This document shows positions 26,547 through 35,622 of a DNA stretch of 64,000 nucleotides, in pieces. Position 1 is the stretch's first letter; every line of letters starts with the position of its first letter. Made by a program: the position numbers and the translations under genes. The stretch is from an uncultured Oscillospiraceae bacterium (GTDB taxonomy: Bacteria; Bacillota; Clostridia; Oscillospirales; Ruminococcaceae): positions 230,411-294,410 of the forward strand of contig CAKSDC010000001.1 of the NCBI GenBank assembly GCA_934444765.1, written 5' to 3'. Below the pieces are notes generated by a model. It saw only the letters and a list, made by a program, of their open reading frames with translations, was not told the origin of the DNA and did not search any database.

Positions 26547-27617
26547 ATGAATAGTGTACAAAAGTTAATGCAGAGCATTCCAAACGGTTCCGACTGTGCC
26601 ATAATAGTAGACGATATCAACAGAAGATACTTTACTGGTATGAAGTCTTCGGCTGGTGTGGTAGTGTGCTTTAGAGACTGTGCATATCTTATAATAGACT
26701 TTAGATATATCGAAAAGGCTAAAAAGATAGTATCCGATTGCGAAGTTATCTTACAAGAGAGCAAAAGCATACTACAGATACACAACCTATTAAAACGACA
26801 CGGCGTTAAAAGGGTATCTATAGAGGCTCATAGCATGACTATAGAGATGCTATCTAAGTATACTAAGGCTATGCCAGATATAGAGTTCGACACCTCTAAC
26901 CAGTTAAGCGACGCTATATACAGTCTGAGAACCGTTAAGTCTATTCAAGAAGTGGAAAAGATTAAACAGGCTCAAGCTATAGCCGATGAAGGCTTTAAAC
27001 ACATACTACAGTATATTCAAGTGGGTGTTACTGAAAAGGATATAGCCTTAGAGTTGGACTACTATATGTTAAAACATGGTGCTGAGGCTCTATCTTTCGA
27101 TACGATAGCCTTAGCAGGAAAGAATACTTCTATGCCACATGGCGTTCCTACAGACTATAAGGTTCAAAGCGGAGACTTTGTACTCATGGACTATGGTGCA
27201 GTAGTAGACGGATACCATAGCGATATGACAAGGACTATCTGTGTTGGCAATCCTACCGATAAGATGAAAGATGTATATAGTACAGTATTAAAGGCTCAAT
27301 TAACCGCTATAGATAATATAAAAGTAGGTATTAGCGGTTCAGTAGGGGATAGTTACGCCCGTGAAGTAATTAAAGATGCTGGTTATGGAGACGCTTTTGG
27401 ACACTCTTTAGGTCATGGTGTGGGTATGGAAATTCATGAATTTCCTGTAATGTCACCAAACTGTAGTGCAGTATTAGTAGACGGTTCTATAGTAACTGTA
27501 GAACCTGGTATATATCTACCTAATGAGTTCGGCGTTAGAATAGAAGACTTTGTATATCTAACTAATGACGGTGTGGAAAACTTAACCAACAGTCAAAAAA
27601 CTTTGATATGTCTATAA
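26547..27617 (+). CDS. M24-family Xaa-Pro aminopeptidase
   Basis: 356 residues. The N-terminal creatinase-like domain (1-130) is followed by a pita-bread metallopeptidase domain with ligands in LMDYGAVVDGYHSDMTRT (Asp, Asp), GHSLGHGVGMEIHE (His), VTVEPGIYLP (Glu) and RIEDFVYLT (Glu). It should remove N-terminal residues before proline in the cytosol. It is coupled to aroQ upstream and precedes efp, the classical yqhT-efp order of Firmicutes. Confidence 0.93.
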   Translation: MNSVQKLMQSIPNGSDCAIIVDDINRRYFTGMKSSAGVVVCFRDCAYLIIDFRYIEKAKKIVSDCEVILQESKSILQIHNLLKRHGVKRVSIEAHSMTIEMLSKYTKAMPDIEFDTSNQLSDAIYSLRTVKSIQEVEKIKQAQAIADEGFKHILQYIQVGVTEKDIALELDYYMLKHGAEALSFDTIALAGKNTSMPHGVPTDYKVQSGDFVLMDYGAVVDGYHSDMTRTICVGNPTDKMKDVYSTVLKAQLTAIDNIKVGISGSVGDSYAREVIKDAGYGDAFGHSLGHGVGMEIHEFPVMSPNCSAVLVDGSIVTVEPGIYLPNEFGVRIEDFVYLTNDGVENLTNSQKTLICL

Positions 27618-27635
27618 AAAAATTCAAAATTAGTA

Positions 27636-27664
27636 TTGCAAAAACTTCTATTATAGTGTAAAAT
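27636..27664 (+). promoter_or_regulatory. efp promoter
   Basis: TTGCAA (27636-27641), 17 bases and TAAAAT (27659-27664). The leader then folds into GTACCC/GGGTAC and GACG/CGTC hairpins. Confidence 0.65.
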
Positions 27665-27754
27665 ATATAGAGAGACGTACCCTATTATTGGGTACTATAT
27701 TAGACGACTATTATTACGTCATTAAGTTTTAAAATTTTTGGAGGTATTATTTAT

Positions 27755-28312
27755 ATGATTTCAGCAGGCGATTTTAGAAATGGCGTTACTTTTGAATATG
27801 ATGGTAACGTAGTTCAAGTTATTGAGTTCCAACACGTAAAACCAGGAAAGGGTGCAGCTTTCGTTAGAACTAAGATTAAAAACGTTATGACTGGTTCTGT
27901 AGTTGAAACTTCTTTTAACCCAACTGCAAAATTCCCTACTGCTTATGTTGAAAGAAAAGATATGCAATATAGCTACAACGATGGCGACCTATACTACTTT
28001 ATGGATACAGAAACTTATGAAATGTTACCAGTAAACGCTTCTGTACTTACTGATAGCTTTAAGTTCGTTAAAGAAGAAATGGTATGTAAGATACTATCTT
28101 ACAAGGGTAAGGTATTTGGTGTAGAACCTCCTTTCTTTGTAGAGTTAGAAGTTACTCAAACTGACCCAGGATTTAAGGGCGATACCGCTACTAATGCTAC
28201 TAAGCCAGCTACTCTTGAAACTGGTGCAGAAATTAAGGTTCCTCTATTTATCGAAGAAGGAGAAAAAATCCAAATAGATACAAGAACTGGCGAATATATG
28301 GCAAGAGCCTAA
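27755..28312 (+). CDS. efp: Elongation factor P
   Basis: 185 residues, three OB-like domains. EF-P rescues ribosomes stalled on polyproline. The functional loop is [11 protein letters not shown], with lysine at the modifiable position. The C-terminal signature is [28 protein letters not shown]. No yjeA/epmA-like modifier is present in the window. It has its own promoter and is followed by the CD1247-type gene. Confidence 0.97.
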   Translation: MISAGDFRNGVTFEYDGNVVQVIEFQHVKPGKGAAFVRTKIKNVMTGSVVETSFNPTAKFPTAYVERKDMQYSYNDGDLYYFMDTETYEMLPVNASVLTDSFKFVKEEMVCKILSYKGKVFGVEPPFFVELEVTQTDPGFKGDTATNATKPATLETGAEIKVPLFIEEGEKIQIDTRTGEYMARA

Positions 28313-28345
28313 TATTTAATTATTATTTATGAAAGGGAGTTTACT

Positions 28346-28903
28346 ATGAAACTTACTGAAAAAATGTCTTATCTTAAAGGTTACATGGACGCTTTAGACG
28401 TTCAAAAGGATACTAAAGAATGGCAAGCAATTTCTAAGATGACAGACCTAATGGACGAAATGGTTGCTTATATCGAAGACTTACAAAATCAAGTGGACGA
28501 GCTTAGTGAACTCTGTGATGACCTTGACCAAGATTTAGGCGAGGTTGAAAAAGAAATATTCTACGTTGATGAAGACGAAGACTATGTTCCTAAGTGCGTT
28601 ACCGCTGATGACCAATCTATTGATGATGAAGACGAAGAAGATGAGGACGAAACTCTATATGAGGCTGTATGTCCTTCTTGTGGTAGAACTATCATATTAG
28701 ATGAGGATATGTTAGCTGAAGGTGGCGTTGAATGTTCTTGTGGCGAAAGTCTTGACTTTGACTTCTCTGAATTAGGCGATGACCTCGATGAAACCGCTGA
28801 AGACGAAGAGGCTTTAGACGAAGCTCTTGACGAAGAAATGCAACAGGATTTAGACGCTCTTGAAAGTATGTCCGACGCTGAAGATACTGACGATATTTCT
28901 TAA
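28346..28903 (+). CDS. CD1247-type acidic zinc-ribbon protein
   Basis: 185 residues. The N-terminal helix-rich domain KMSYLKGYMDALDVQ is the CD1247 N-terminal type found next to efp in clostridia. It is followed by a coiled coil, a very acidic linker, a rubredoxin-like zinc ribbon CPSCGRTI...CSCGE (about 112-135), and an acidic tail of Asp/Glu. Function is unknown. The strong SD GAAAGGGAG and its position right after efp suggest co-expression. Confidence 0.7.
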   Translation: MKLTEKMSYLKGYMDALDVQKDTKEWQAISKMTDLMDEMVAYIEDLQNQVDELSELCDDLDQDLGEVEKEIFYVDEDEDYVPKCVTADDQSIDDEDEEDEDETLYEAVCPSCGRTIILDEDMLAEGGVECSCGESLDFDFSELGDDLDETAEDEEALDEALDEEMQQDLDALESMSDAEDTDDIS

Positions 28904-28928
28904 TATATGTAATATTAACTGCTATCAT

Positions 28929-28966
28929 AAAGACTTTCACATATACGCTATGTGGAAGTCTTTTTG
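28929..28966 (+). terminator. Terminator of the efp unit
   Basis: A long stem AAGACTTTCACATA with TATGTGGAAGTCTT and a TTTTT tail. Confidence 0.8.
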
Positions 28967-28991
28967 CCATGCTATAACTATGTACTTTTTC

Positions 28992-29020
28992 TTGAAATAT
29001 CCTTGGTAGTATGTTATACT
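28992..29020 (+). promoter_or_regulatory. Promoter of the WYL regulator gene
   Basis: TTGAAA (28992-28997), 17 bases and TATACT (29015-29020). Confidence 0.7.
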
Positions 29021-29066
29021 AATATGTAGTTGTGATAGTAAATACTATATTAAAAGGAGCATTATT

Positions 29067-30119
29067 ATGGAAGATATTGCAAGTTCTGGTATGGGTTCTA
29101 AGAAGATGGTGAATATATACATCTTAGAAGTGCTAAAAAAGTATTCAGATGAAAACCATCACTTAAGACAACAAGATATTATAGACTACATAAAAAAAGA
29201 CTTTGGTTTGGACGTGGAAAGAAAAGCCGTATCGGTTAATATTAGTCGTTTAAATGAATTTGGATATACTATAAACAAAGATAATGGTTACTATCTTTCA
29301 GAACGTGAATTTGACGATAGCGAACTTAGACTACTAATAGATAGTGTACTGTTTTCTAAAAACATTCCTACAAGTCAGGCTAACGACCTAATTAAAAAGT
29401 TAGAGTCTTTATCAAGTCAGTATTTCCACTCAAGGGTAAAACACGTAGCCAGTCTTAACCATATGGAACATACAGGTAATAAACAGTTCTTTTATAGCAT
29501 AGAGTTATTAGATGAAGCTATAGAAAAACAGTGTCAGGTACAGTTCTACTATGATAAGTATGGAGAAGATAAAAAACTACACCACCGAAAGAAAAATAAG
29601 ACACTATTCAATCCATATCAAATGGTAGCCTCTAACGGTAGATACTACGTTATAGGAAACGTTGATAAGTACGAAGACGCAAGTTACTATCGTTTAGATA
29701 AGATTAGCGAAATGCAAGTATTAAGTACTCCTGTAAAGTCGCCAAGTAAAGTAGTAGGTCTTGAAAATCTGTTAAACCTTTCTAAACATATGGCGGAACA
29801 CATATATATGTTTAGTGGAAAGTCTACACGTGTTAGATTTAAAATAAACAAGTCACGTTTAGACGACGTTATAGATTGGTTCGGAAAAGAGTTCAAAATT
29901 ATAGATAAGTCGGAAGAATACTATACTATATTAGTAGACGTAAACGTTAGAGCAATGTATTATTGGGCTTTACAGTATGGTCAGTATGCCGAAGTTCTTT
30001 CACCTTTGGAACTAAGGGAAGATTTAAAGAATACTATCAAAGATATGTATAATCGTTATACTTGTGAAAACGATAGCTTGATACAAGATGAGGATATTTC
30101 CTTAGAAGATGATGAATAA
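29067..30119 (+). CDS. WYL-domain transcriptional regulator
   Basis: 350 residues. The N-terminal winged helix (about 18-75) is of the DeoR/HTH_11 type, seen in LRQQDIIDYIKKDF and VSVNISRLNEFGY. The C-terminal WYL domain (about 140-230) has QVQFYYDKYG, FNPYQMVASNGRYYVIGNVD and YYRLDKI, followed by a WCX-like extension. WYL domains sense nucleic acid or nucleotide ligands. It overlaps the following kinase gene by 11 bases, suggesting that regulator and kinase act together. Its target is unknown. Confidence 0.85.
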   Translation: MEDIASSGMGSKKMVNIYILEVLKKYSDENHHLRQQDIIDYIKKDFGLDVERKAVSVNISRLNEFGYTINKDNGYYLSEREFDDSELRLLIDSVLFSKNIPTSQANDLIKKLESLSSQYFHSRVKHVASLNHMEHTGNKQFFYSIELLDEAIEKQCQVQFYYDKYGEDKKLHHRKKNKTLFNPYQMVASNGRYYVIGNVDKYEDASYYRLDKISEMQVLSTPVKSPSKVVGLENLLNLSKHMAEHIYMFSGKSTRVRFKINKSRLDDVIDWFGKEFKIIDKSEEYYTILVDVNVRAMYYWALQYGQYAEVLSPLELREDLKNTIKDMYNRYTCENDSLIQDEDISLEDDE

Positions 30120-31122
30120 GTACGTATATGCATCTTTAGAGGCTTTTGGACTATCTAAAGACTATCTTAGTGTGGATAGACTGTCTGGTGGACACATCAA
30201 TCAAACTTTTAAACTAACATATTCTAACGCTTGTTACGTGTTGCAAGTGGTCAATAGTAGTGTATTTTCTTCTGTGGAAGACGTTATGGATAATATCCAT
30301 GTAGCGTGTGAATACCTTAATAGTAAAGGTGTAGACACTCTACAGTATCTGCCTACTACAGATGGCAAGTACTATACGGTTACTTCTAATGGAGAATACG
30401 TTAGAGTGTGTCACTATATAAAAAATTCTGTATCTTATGAGAGTTCTAATAGTTTAGATATCATATATAGTGCAGGACTTAGCTATGGCAAGTTCGATAG
30501 TACACTGTCTTTGTTAGATAGCAGTCTAATAAAAGAGACTATTCCTAACTTTCATGATACTAAACTATACTTTGATAGGCTATCTAACGCCATAGAACAC
30601 TCCACAGACGTTAAAAAATTAGTTCAAATTGAACCACTATTAGAGTATATCCACTTGAACTATAGTATTTGCAACGTCATAAAGGAAATGTCTAAGCAAC
30701 CTATTCATAATGATACTAAGTTCAGCAATGTGCTGTTCAATAAAGATAACCACTTTAAAAGTTGCATTATCGATTTAGATACTATCATGAATGGATACAT
30801 ATACTATGACTATGCCGATAGTATACGTTCCATGTGTCGTACGAATGATAGTCTACTTGACATTAATAAACTATTAGCGTACTCTAAAGGATTTTTTAAG
30901 TATGCCAAACTTCCAAAAGATTTGGACTTGTTACTAAACTGCATAGTAGCAGTATCTTTAGAGTTGGCGTGTAGATACCTTTTTGAATATATTAATGGTA
31001 GTAACTACTTTCATTTGAACTCTTCAATGGAAAACTATGTTAAAGCAGACGACTATATTAAGTTCGTTAAAGACGTACTATCCCAAAAAGACGATATATT
31101 AAAAGTATTAGCAGTTCAATAG
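30109..31122 (+). CDS. Phosphotransferase, N-acetylhexosamine kinase-like
   Basis: 337 residues with the aminoglycoside-phosphotransferase/choline kinase fold: the glycine-rich loop LSGGHINQTFKLT near residue 23, the catalytic PIHNDTKFSNVLF (about 203-215) and the metal-binding CIIDLDTIMNGY. The HNDTKFSNVLF and IDLDT spelling is that of N-acetylhexosamine 1-kinases (NahK) rather than antibiotic kinases. A sugar 1-kinase is thus the best guess. It is translationally coupled to the WYL regulator, and the terminator hairpin overlaps its stop codon. Confidence 0.7.
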   Translation: MMNKYVYASLEAFGLSKDYLSVDRLSGGHINQTFKLTYSNACYVLQVVNSSVFSSVEDVMDNIHVACEYLNSKGVDTLQYLPTTDGKYYTVTSNGEYVRVCHYIKNSVSYESSNSLDIIYSAGLSYGKFDSTLSLLDSSLIKETIPNFHDTKLYFDRLSNAIEHSTDVKKLVQIEPLLEYIHLNYSICNVIKEMSKQPIHNDTKFSNVLFNKDNHFKSCIIDLDTIMNGYIYYDYADSIRSMCRTNDSLLDINKLLAYSKGFFKYAKLPKDLDLLLNCIVAVSLELACRYLFEYINGSNYFHLNSSMENYVKADDYIKFVKDVLSQKDDILKVLAVQ

Positions 31123-31143
31123 ATTTCGAACTGCTAAGTTTTT
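31108..31143. terminator. Shared terminator between the kinase and hcp
   Basis: TTAGCAGTTC (31108-31117) pairs perfectly with GAACTGCTAA (31128-31137), followed by GTTTTTT on the plus strand. The 5' arm contains the last codons of the kinase gene. It can also serve the converging hcp gene. Confidence 0.8.
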
Positions 31144-31150
31144 TCAAATA

Positions 31151-32716
31151 TTATTTAGATAGTATCTTGTTTAGGTCTTTTTCTGGAGTATCTATAGGAG
31201 ATATTCCAAACTTTTCGACTAATACGTTCAATACGTTAGGTGAAACGAACGCTGGAATAGTAGGTCCTAAATAGATGTTCTTAACGCCTAATGCGAGTAG
31301 CGTTAATAGGATACATACTGCTTTCTGTTCGTACCAAGATAGTATTAAAGTTAAAGGTAAGTCGTTTACTCCACATTTGAACACTTCCGCTAAAGTTAAA
31401 GCTACTTTTATAGCACTGTAAGAGTCGTTACACTGTCCCATATCGAGTATACGTGGAATGCCGTCTATAGTACCTAAGTCTAAGTCGTTAAAGCGATACT
31501 TTCCGCAAGCTAAGGTTAGTATTAAGGTATCTTTAGGAGTTAGTTTTGCAAAGTTGGTATAGTATTCTCTACTATAAGAAGCACCGTCACAACCACCTAT
31601 TAAGAATATGTGTTTAATCTTGCCTTGTCGTATTAGCTGAACTATCTTATCCGCACAAGATAACACCGCATGGTGTCCAAAGCCTGTAGTTACTACGTGA
31701 CCTCCGTTAGTACCAGTCATCTGTTTATCTTCGGAATAGCCACCACATTCTAAAGCCTTTTGTATTACTGGTGAAAAGTCCTTATCTTCGCCGATGTGTA
31801 CTAACTCAGGGTATGACACTATGGAAGTAGTGAATACTCTATCGCAATAACTCTGTCTTACTGGCATTATGCAGTTAGTAGTGAAGAGTATAGGTGCTGG
31901 TATATTATGAAATTCCGACTGTTGGTTCTGCCAACCAGTACCAAAGTTACCCTTTAAGTGTGGATACTTTTTCAATTCTGGGTATCCGTGAGCGGGTAAC
32001 ATTTCGCTATGAGTGTATATATTTATGCCTTTGTCTTTGGTCTGTTCTAATAGTAGTTTTAGGTCGTGTAGGTCGTGACCGCTTACTACTATGAATGGAC
32101 CTTTTTCTATAGTAAGTGGAACTTCTGTAGGTACAGGATTTCCATACGCTTCAGTGTTAGCTTCATCGAGTAGTTGTAAACACTTATAGTTTACTTCTCC
32201 AGTCTTTAGGACTAAGTTTAATAGAGTGTCTGCGTCATAGTCTTCACCTAAAGAGTATAAAGCCTCATAGAAAAAGTCATCTACTTCACTATTAGACTTT
32301 CCTAATATTTCGGAATGGTAAGCATATGCAGACATTCCCTTAATTCCGAACAGTATCAAAGACTTTAAAGAACGAACGTCTTCGTTAGCGTTCCAGATGT
32401 TTTTAACGTCGTAGTCTTCAAACTTATTGGAGTTTACCTTTAACTTTTCTTGATGCACTTCTTCTATCATCTGCTTGATAGTTTGGTCGTTGAAGTTTAC
32501 GTTGGTTAGAGTGGTGAATAGTCCTTTGGTGATTAGTTTAGTAGTGTCTTTAGTAGGATTGCCGTCTTTACAGGCACGTGCAAGACCTATTAAAGCTCCT
32601 ACAAGTTCATCTTGATAGTTAGCAGTATCGGATTTTTTTCCGCATACGCCTACTTTACCTTCACAACCTGTGTTGTGTGCAGTCTGTTGACATTGAAAAC
32701 AAAACATTTCATTCAT
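31151..32716 (-). CDS. hcp: Hybrid-cluster protein (hydroxylamine reductase)
   Basis: 521 residues. The N-terminal cysteine set CFQCQQ...GCEGKVGVCGK (Cx2C spacing) marks the class with a 4Fe-4S cluster near residue 5. Hybrid-cluster ligands are visible in VHIGEDKDF, GGCDGASYSREYY and LTLACGKYRFN. Hcp reduces nitric oxide or hydroxylamine in anaerobes. The SD GAAAGGATA precedes the ATG. Upstream are inverted arms AAAGTTT/AAACTTT. It is monocistronic. Confidence 0.95.
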   Translation of the reverse strand: MNEMFCFQCQQTAHNTGCEGKVGVCGKKSDTANYQDELVGALIGLARACKDGNPTKDTTKLITKGLFTTLTNVNFNDQTIKQMIEEVHQEKLKVNSNKFEDYDVKNIWNANEDVRSLKSLILFGIKGMSAYAYHSEILGKSNSEVDDFFYEALYSLGEDYDADTLLNLVLKTGEVNYKCLQLLDEANTEAYGNPVPTEVPLTIEKGPFIVVSGHDLHDLKLLLEQTKDKGINIYTHSEMLPAHGYPELKKYPHLKGNFGTGWQNQQSEFHNIPAPILFTTNCIMPVRQSYCDRVFTTSIVSYPELVHIGEDKDFSPVIQKALECGGYSEDKQMTGTNGGHVVTTGFGHHAVLSCADKIVQLIRQGKIKHIFLIGGCDGASYSREYYTNFAKLTPKDTLILTLACGKYRFNDLDLGTIDGIPRILDMGQCNDSYSAIKVALTLAEVFKCGVNDLPLTLILSWYEQKAVCILLTLLALGVKNIYLGPTIPAFVSPNVLNVLVEKFGISPIDTPEKDLNKILSK

Positions 32717-32737
32717 TATAGATTTAAGTATCCTTTC

Positions 32738-32773
32738 AAAGTTTAGTATATAGTATATTATTATCCAAACTTT
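32738..32773. promoter_or_regulatory. Inverted arms in the hcp upstream region
   Basis: AAAGTTT (32738-32744) and AAACTTT (32767-32773) flank an AT-rich core that includes TATACT-like -10 candidates on the minus strand. It could be an operator for a nitrosative-stress regulator; the evidence is weak. Confidence 0.25.
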
Positions 32774-32791
32774 AGAAATACATTCAATAAC

Positions 32792-34108
32792 TTAGAATTT
32801 CTTTTTAGTCTTAAAGTTTAACGATGCGGTTAGTATCTTATCGGATTTGAATAGCTTAACTGCAAAGAACATACACACTACTAAAAATACTAACTGATAT
32901 ACTACTCCTATCCAATATTGAGCAGTATTTCCGAACATTATATTATTAGTAGCATTAAAAGTATGCGTGAATGGTATTAAGTACATTATAGTTTTAGCTA
33001 TAGGCGATAGTGTGGAAGTATCTACGAACATGGATATTAAATAAGGTATTAATGCCATGAACATTACAGGCATCATTACTAACTGTGTAGACTTTATATC
33101 CGTTACCATTACACCTAACATTATCGATAGTGAAAGTGCTATCATGATACTTAAAAATATCTGTATGCCTATTAGTATGTATCCTATTGGAGAGATACTT
33201 AATCCTAACCTTACTAATGCTATACTGGTAGGCAATACCGAACTTGTTACTTCTGCTAAAGTTCCAGTAGAGTTTAAACCACTCATCATAGAACCCATAG
33301 ATACACTAAATCCTATCATATATACTATCGCACTAAGTAAAGATACTATTCCAGCTGAAAGCATCTTTGCAGATAGTATTGAAACTCTTGAAATAGGTGT
33401 GGATAGTAAAGTTTCCAAAGTTTTGTCTATCTTTTCGGTGGAAATTGCTGTTACTATCATTTGAGAAGCGAACACTATTATTACGAATATTATTATAGGT
33501 ACAAAAGTTCCTTGAGAAGATATTAAAGAACTAATATCGTTAGCACTTACATTTTCCGACTTGTCACCTACTACTGTAACGTTATCTAAAGTTATAGGAT
33601 TGTCTAAGTAGTCTAACTCTGTAGTGGTTATAGAAGACTGTTCTTGTAATACTAACCTTTTAACTATTTCGGAGATGTCACTTATAGCACCAGAGGAGAT
33701 ACTGTTCTGTATCTGTGACATTACCGAAGTTCCGTTTACCGTGCCGATACACTTGATAGAGGCTAACGTTTTAGAGTCTATACTGTCTGTAAAGCCTTTA
33801 GGTATTACTAATATACTGCTTTTTTGTGAACTGTTTATAATACTAATATCGTCGTCGGTATCGGTTGCAGATACCATATCTATACTATAACCGTAGTCCT
33901 GTAGAGAAGATAGTATCTTTTTGGTAAAGTCGGTATCGTCTAAATCACATATCGAAACGTTAGTATCTTCATGAGTGATACTATCCATACTGGAAGACGT
34001 TAGTTGACCTAACATCACCAAAAGTGCAAAAGATACTACCATGCTAACTATCATGTTTTTGTTTAGCATTTCTTTCAGTTCTTTTTTTAGCAAGTTAAAG
34101 AATTTCAT
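32792..34108 (-). CDS. ABC-2 type transporter permease (NatB-like)
   Basis: About 438 residues. One N-terminal membrane helix is followed by an extracytoplasmic domain of about 170 residues, then five or six helices (about residues 215-420), the ABC-2/NatB layout. ATG 34108 overlaps the ATPase stop by 14 bases and has GAAAGGGTGG upstream. An ATG 33 bases earlier would lengthen the overlap. It forms an exporter with the next-listed ATPase. Substrate is unknown; Na+ or peptide export is typical of relatives. Confidence 0.85.
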   Translation of the reverse strand: MKFFNLLKKELKEMLNKNMIVSMVVSFALLVMLGQLTSSSMDSITHEDTNVSICDLDDTDFTKKILSSLQDYGYSIDMVSATDTDDDISIINSSQKSSILVIPKGFTDSIDSKTLASIKCIGTVNGTSVMSQIQNSISSGAISDISEIVKRLVLQEQSSITTTELDYLDNPITLDNVTVVGDKSENVSANDISSLISSQGTFVPIIIFVIIVFASQMIVTAISTEKIDKTLETLLSTPISRVSILSAKMLSAGIVSLLSAIVYMIGFSVSMGSMMSGLNSTGTLAEVTSSVLPTSIALVRLGLSISPIGYILIGIQIFLSIMIALSLSIMLGVMVTDIKSTQLVMMPVMFMALIPYLISMFVDTSTLSPIAKTIMYLIPFTHTFNATNNIMFGNTAQYWIGVVYQLVFLVVCMFFAVKLFKSDKILTASLNFKTKKKF

Positions 34109-34838
34109 CGTACTTAACCACCCTTTCAAAGACTTCTTCAAGATTATCTGAATGATATCTTAGTTTAAGGTCTTCAGGAGTACCTTTCACCATAAGTTTA
34201 CCCTTACTCATAATGCCTACTACGTCAGAGACGTACTCTATTTCTAACATATTATGGGAACTTAACAGAAAAGACATACCTTCTTCATGAGCAAGTGTTT
34301 TAATCATCTTACGGATATCTAAAGCGTTGATTACGTCCAAACCACTGGTAGCTTCGTCCAATATGGCAAGTTTAGGCTTAGTCATTACTGCACGGGAGAG
34401 TAATAACTTTCTGGTCATACCTCTGCTATATGTAGATATCTTATCTTTAATTCTGTCGCCAAGACTGGAAGTTTCGATGGCTCTATTTACGTATTCGTTT
34501 ATAGTGTTAGCATCGGTAGAGAACATACCCGCCATGAACTTTAGATATTCCAATCCTGACATATTCTTATAAGCTCCCGCTTCGTCTGGTAGATAGGTTA
34601 TACACTCTCTAACCTTATCGGGTTGTTTGGTTACGCTAAAGCCGTTTACTATAGCGTCGCCGTCGGATACTTGCAATAGTGTGGAAATCATTCTAAGAGT
34701 GGTAGTCTTACCTGCACCGTTAGAACCTATTAAAGCGAATATTTCGCCCTGTTCGATACTAAAAGATACTCCATCTACTGCGAATACTTTAGACTTAGCA
34801 TACTGTTTTTTTAGACCGTTTACTTGTAATATTGGCAT
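34095..34838 (-). CDS. ABC transporter ATP-binding protein (NatA-like)
   Basis: 247 residues. Walker A is GSNGAGKTTT (about 38-47), Q-loop TYLPDEAG, signature YSRGMTRKLLLSRA, Walker B LAILDEAT and switch His in SSHNM. A NatA-type subunit pairing with the following permease. The SD AAGGAGTG precedes the ATG. The operon XRE regulator - membrane protein - ATPase - permease resembles small regulated exporters. Confidence 0.93.
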   Translation of the reverse strand: MPILQVNGLKKQYAKSKVFAVDGVSFSIEQGEIFALIGSNGAGKTTTLRMISTLLQVSDGDAIVNGFSVTKQPDKVRECITYLPDEAGAYKNMSGLEYLKFMAGMFSTDANTINEYVNRAIETSSLGDRIKDKISTYSRGMTRKLLLSRAVMTKPKLAILDEATSGLDVINALDIRKMIKTLAHEEGMSFLLSSHNMLEIEYVSDVVGIMSKGKLMVKGTPEDLKLRYHSDNLEEVFERVVKYDEIL

Positions 34839-34856
34839 AGATAGTTCACTCCTTAA

Positions 34857-35270
34857 TTAGTCTTCATTTTTGGAACTCTTGTTTTCGGTAAATACTTTAG
34901 TCCAGTAAGTAAAGCATATTAATAGTACTAATAGTGAAGTGATAACACCAAAGGCTTCAAAGTCTATTAGATTGCATACTATTCCTATTAGGCTACATAC
35001 CGACATTATACCTATACCGATATTTGACCAGTTGGAATTTTTAGGCGATACGTAAGAATTTTTTAATATCATGAGTATGGAACATATACACACCGATAAC
35101 ATAACACCTATAAAGTTCAATTGAGAACTATTGAAAAATGGAAGTTTAATCTGAAATATAGATATTAAACTTTCATATACTACCAATATAAAGAATGCTA
35201 ATTTGAATATCTTGCCACGTTCTTTAATCTGTCTTTCGTCGTATACTGTTTCTTCTGATTTTTTAAACAT
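34857..35270 (-). CDS. Four-helix membrane protein (DUF6773-like)
   Basis: About 137 residues. A charged N-terminus KKSEETVYDERQIKERGKIFK is followed by four hydrophobic helices. The start is ATG 35270, just after the XRE stop, with GGAGGAG upstream; an earlier GTG-type start would overlap the regulator. XRE plus a DERQ-motif membrane protein is a recurrent pair near ABC exporters in Firmicutes, perhaps sensing the envelope. Function is unknown. Confidence 0.65.
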   Translation of the reverse strand: MFKKSEETVYDERQIKERGKIFKLAFFILVVYESLISIFQIKLPFFNSSQLNFIGVMLSVCICSILMILKNSYVSPKNSNWSNIGIGIMSVCSLIGIVCNLIDFEAFGVITSLLVLLICFTYWTKVFTENKSSKNED

Positions 35271-35278
35271 AGTAAAAA

Positions 35279-35476
35279 TCACTCCTCCCAAAATAGTTCG
35301 TCTAACGTTTTATTTAGTACTTTGCATATTGCTATGCATAGCTTGATAGAAGGGTTATAGTCACCCTTTTCTATACCGCTTATAGTCTGTCGAGTAACTC
35401 CAACAGCGTCAGCAAGGTCTTTTTGAGTTAAGTCTAAAGATGCTCTTGCAGACTTTAACTTTAAGTTTTTAGCCAT
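35279..35476 (-). CDS. XRE-family transcriptional regulator
   Basis: 65 residues, a single Cro/cI helix-turn-helix: LTQKDLADAVGVTRQTISGIEKGDYNPS. It is typical of the short YozG/YvaO-like regulators with VLNKTLDELF at the end. It heads the exporter operon and lies ten bases from a perfect 14-bp palindrome that overlaps the SD region, so it probably represses its own operon. SD GAGGTGG. Confidence 0.92.
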   Translation of the reverse strand: MAKNLKLKSARASLDLTQKDLADAVGVTRQTISGIEKGDYNPSIKLCIAICKVLNKTLDELFWEE

Positions 35477-35484
35477 TAAACCAC

Positions 35485-35498
35485 CTCTAATATTAGAG
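35485..35498. promoter_or_regulatory. Perfect palindromic operator before the XRE gene
   Basis: CTCTAATATTAGAG is a perfect 14-bp palindrome adjacent to the SD GAGGTGG, with a TTGACA (minus strand, 35524 to 35519) about 20 bases upstream. It is the best candidate for the XRE operator. Confidence 0.5.
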
Positions 35499-35571
35499 TA
35501 ACATATAATATTAAAAATGTCAAGTATATATTACATATTTTAAGATATTTTTTACTACCATATCATAACAA

Positions 35572-35603
35572 AAAAAGACCTCCAACGTATTGGAAGTCTT
35601 TTA
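35572..35603. terminator. Bidirectional terminator between XRE operon start and CpsB-like gene
   Basis: AAAAGACCTCCAA pairs with TTGGAAGTCTTTT (one mismatch), with A and T runs on both sides. It serves the minus-strand CpsB-like gene. Confidence 0.7.
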
Positions 35604-35622
35604 GTATATGTATAATATATGA

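Noticed and set aside
30109..31122. Aminoglycoside-resistance phosphotransferase
   Set aside because: The catalytic loop HNDTKFSNVLF and IDLDT motif fit sugar kinases of the NahK type better than antibiotic kinases.
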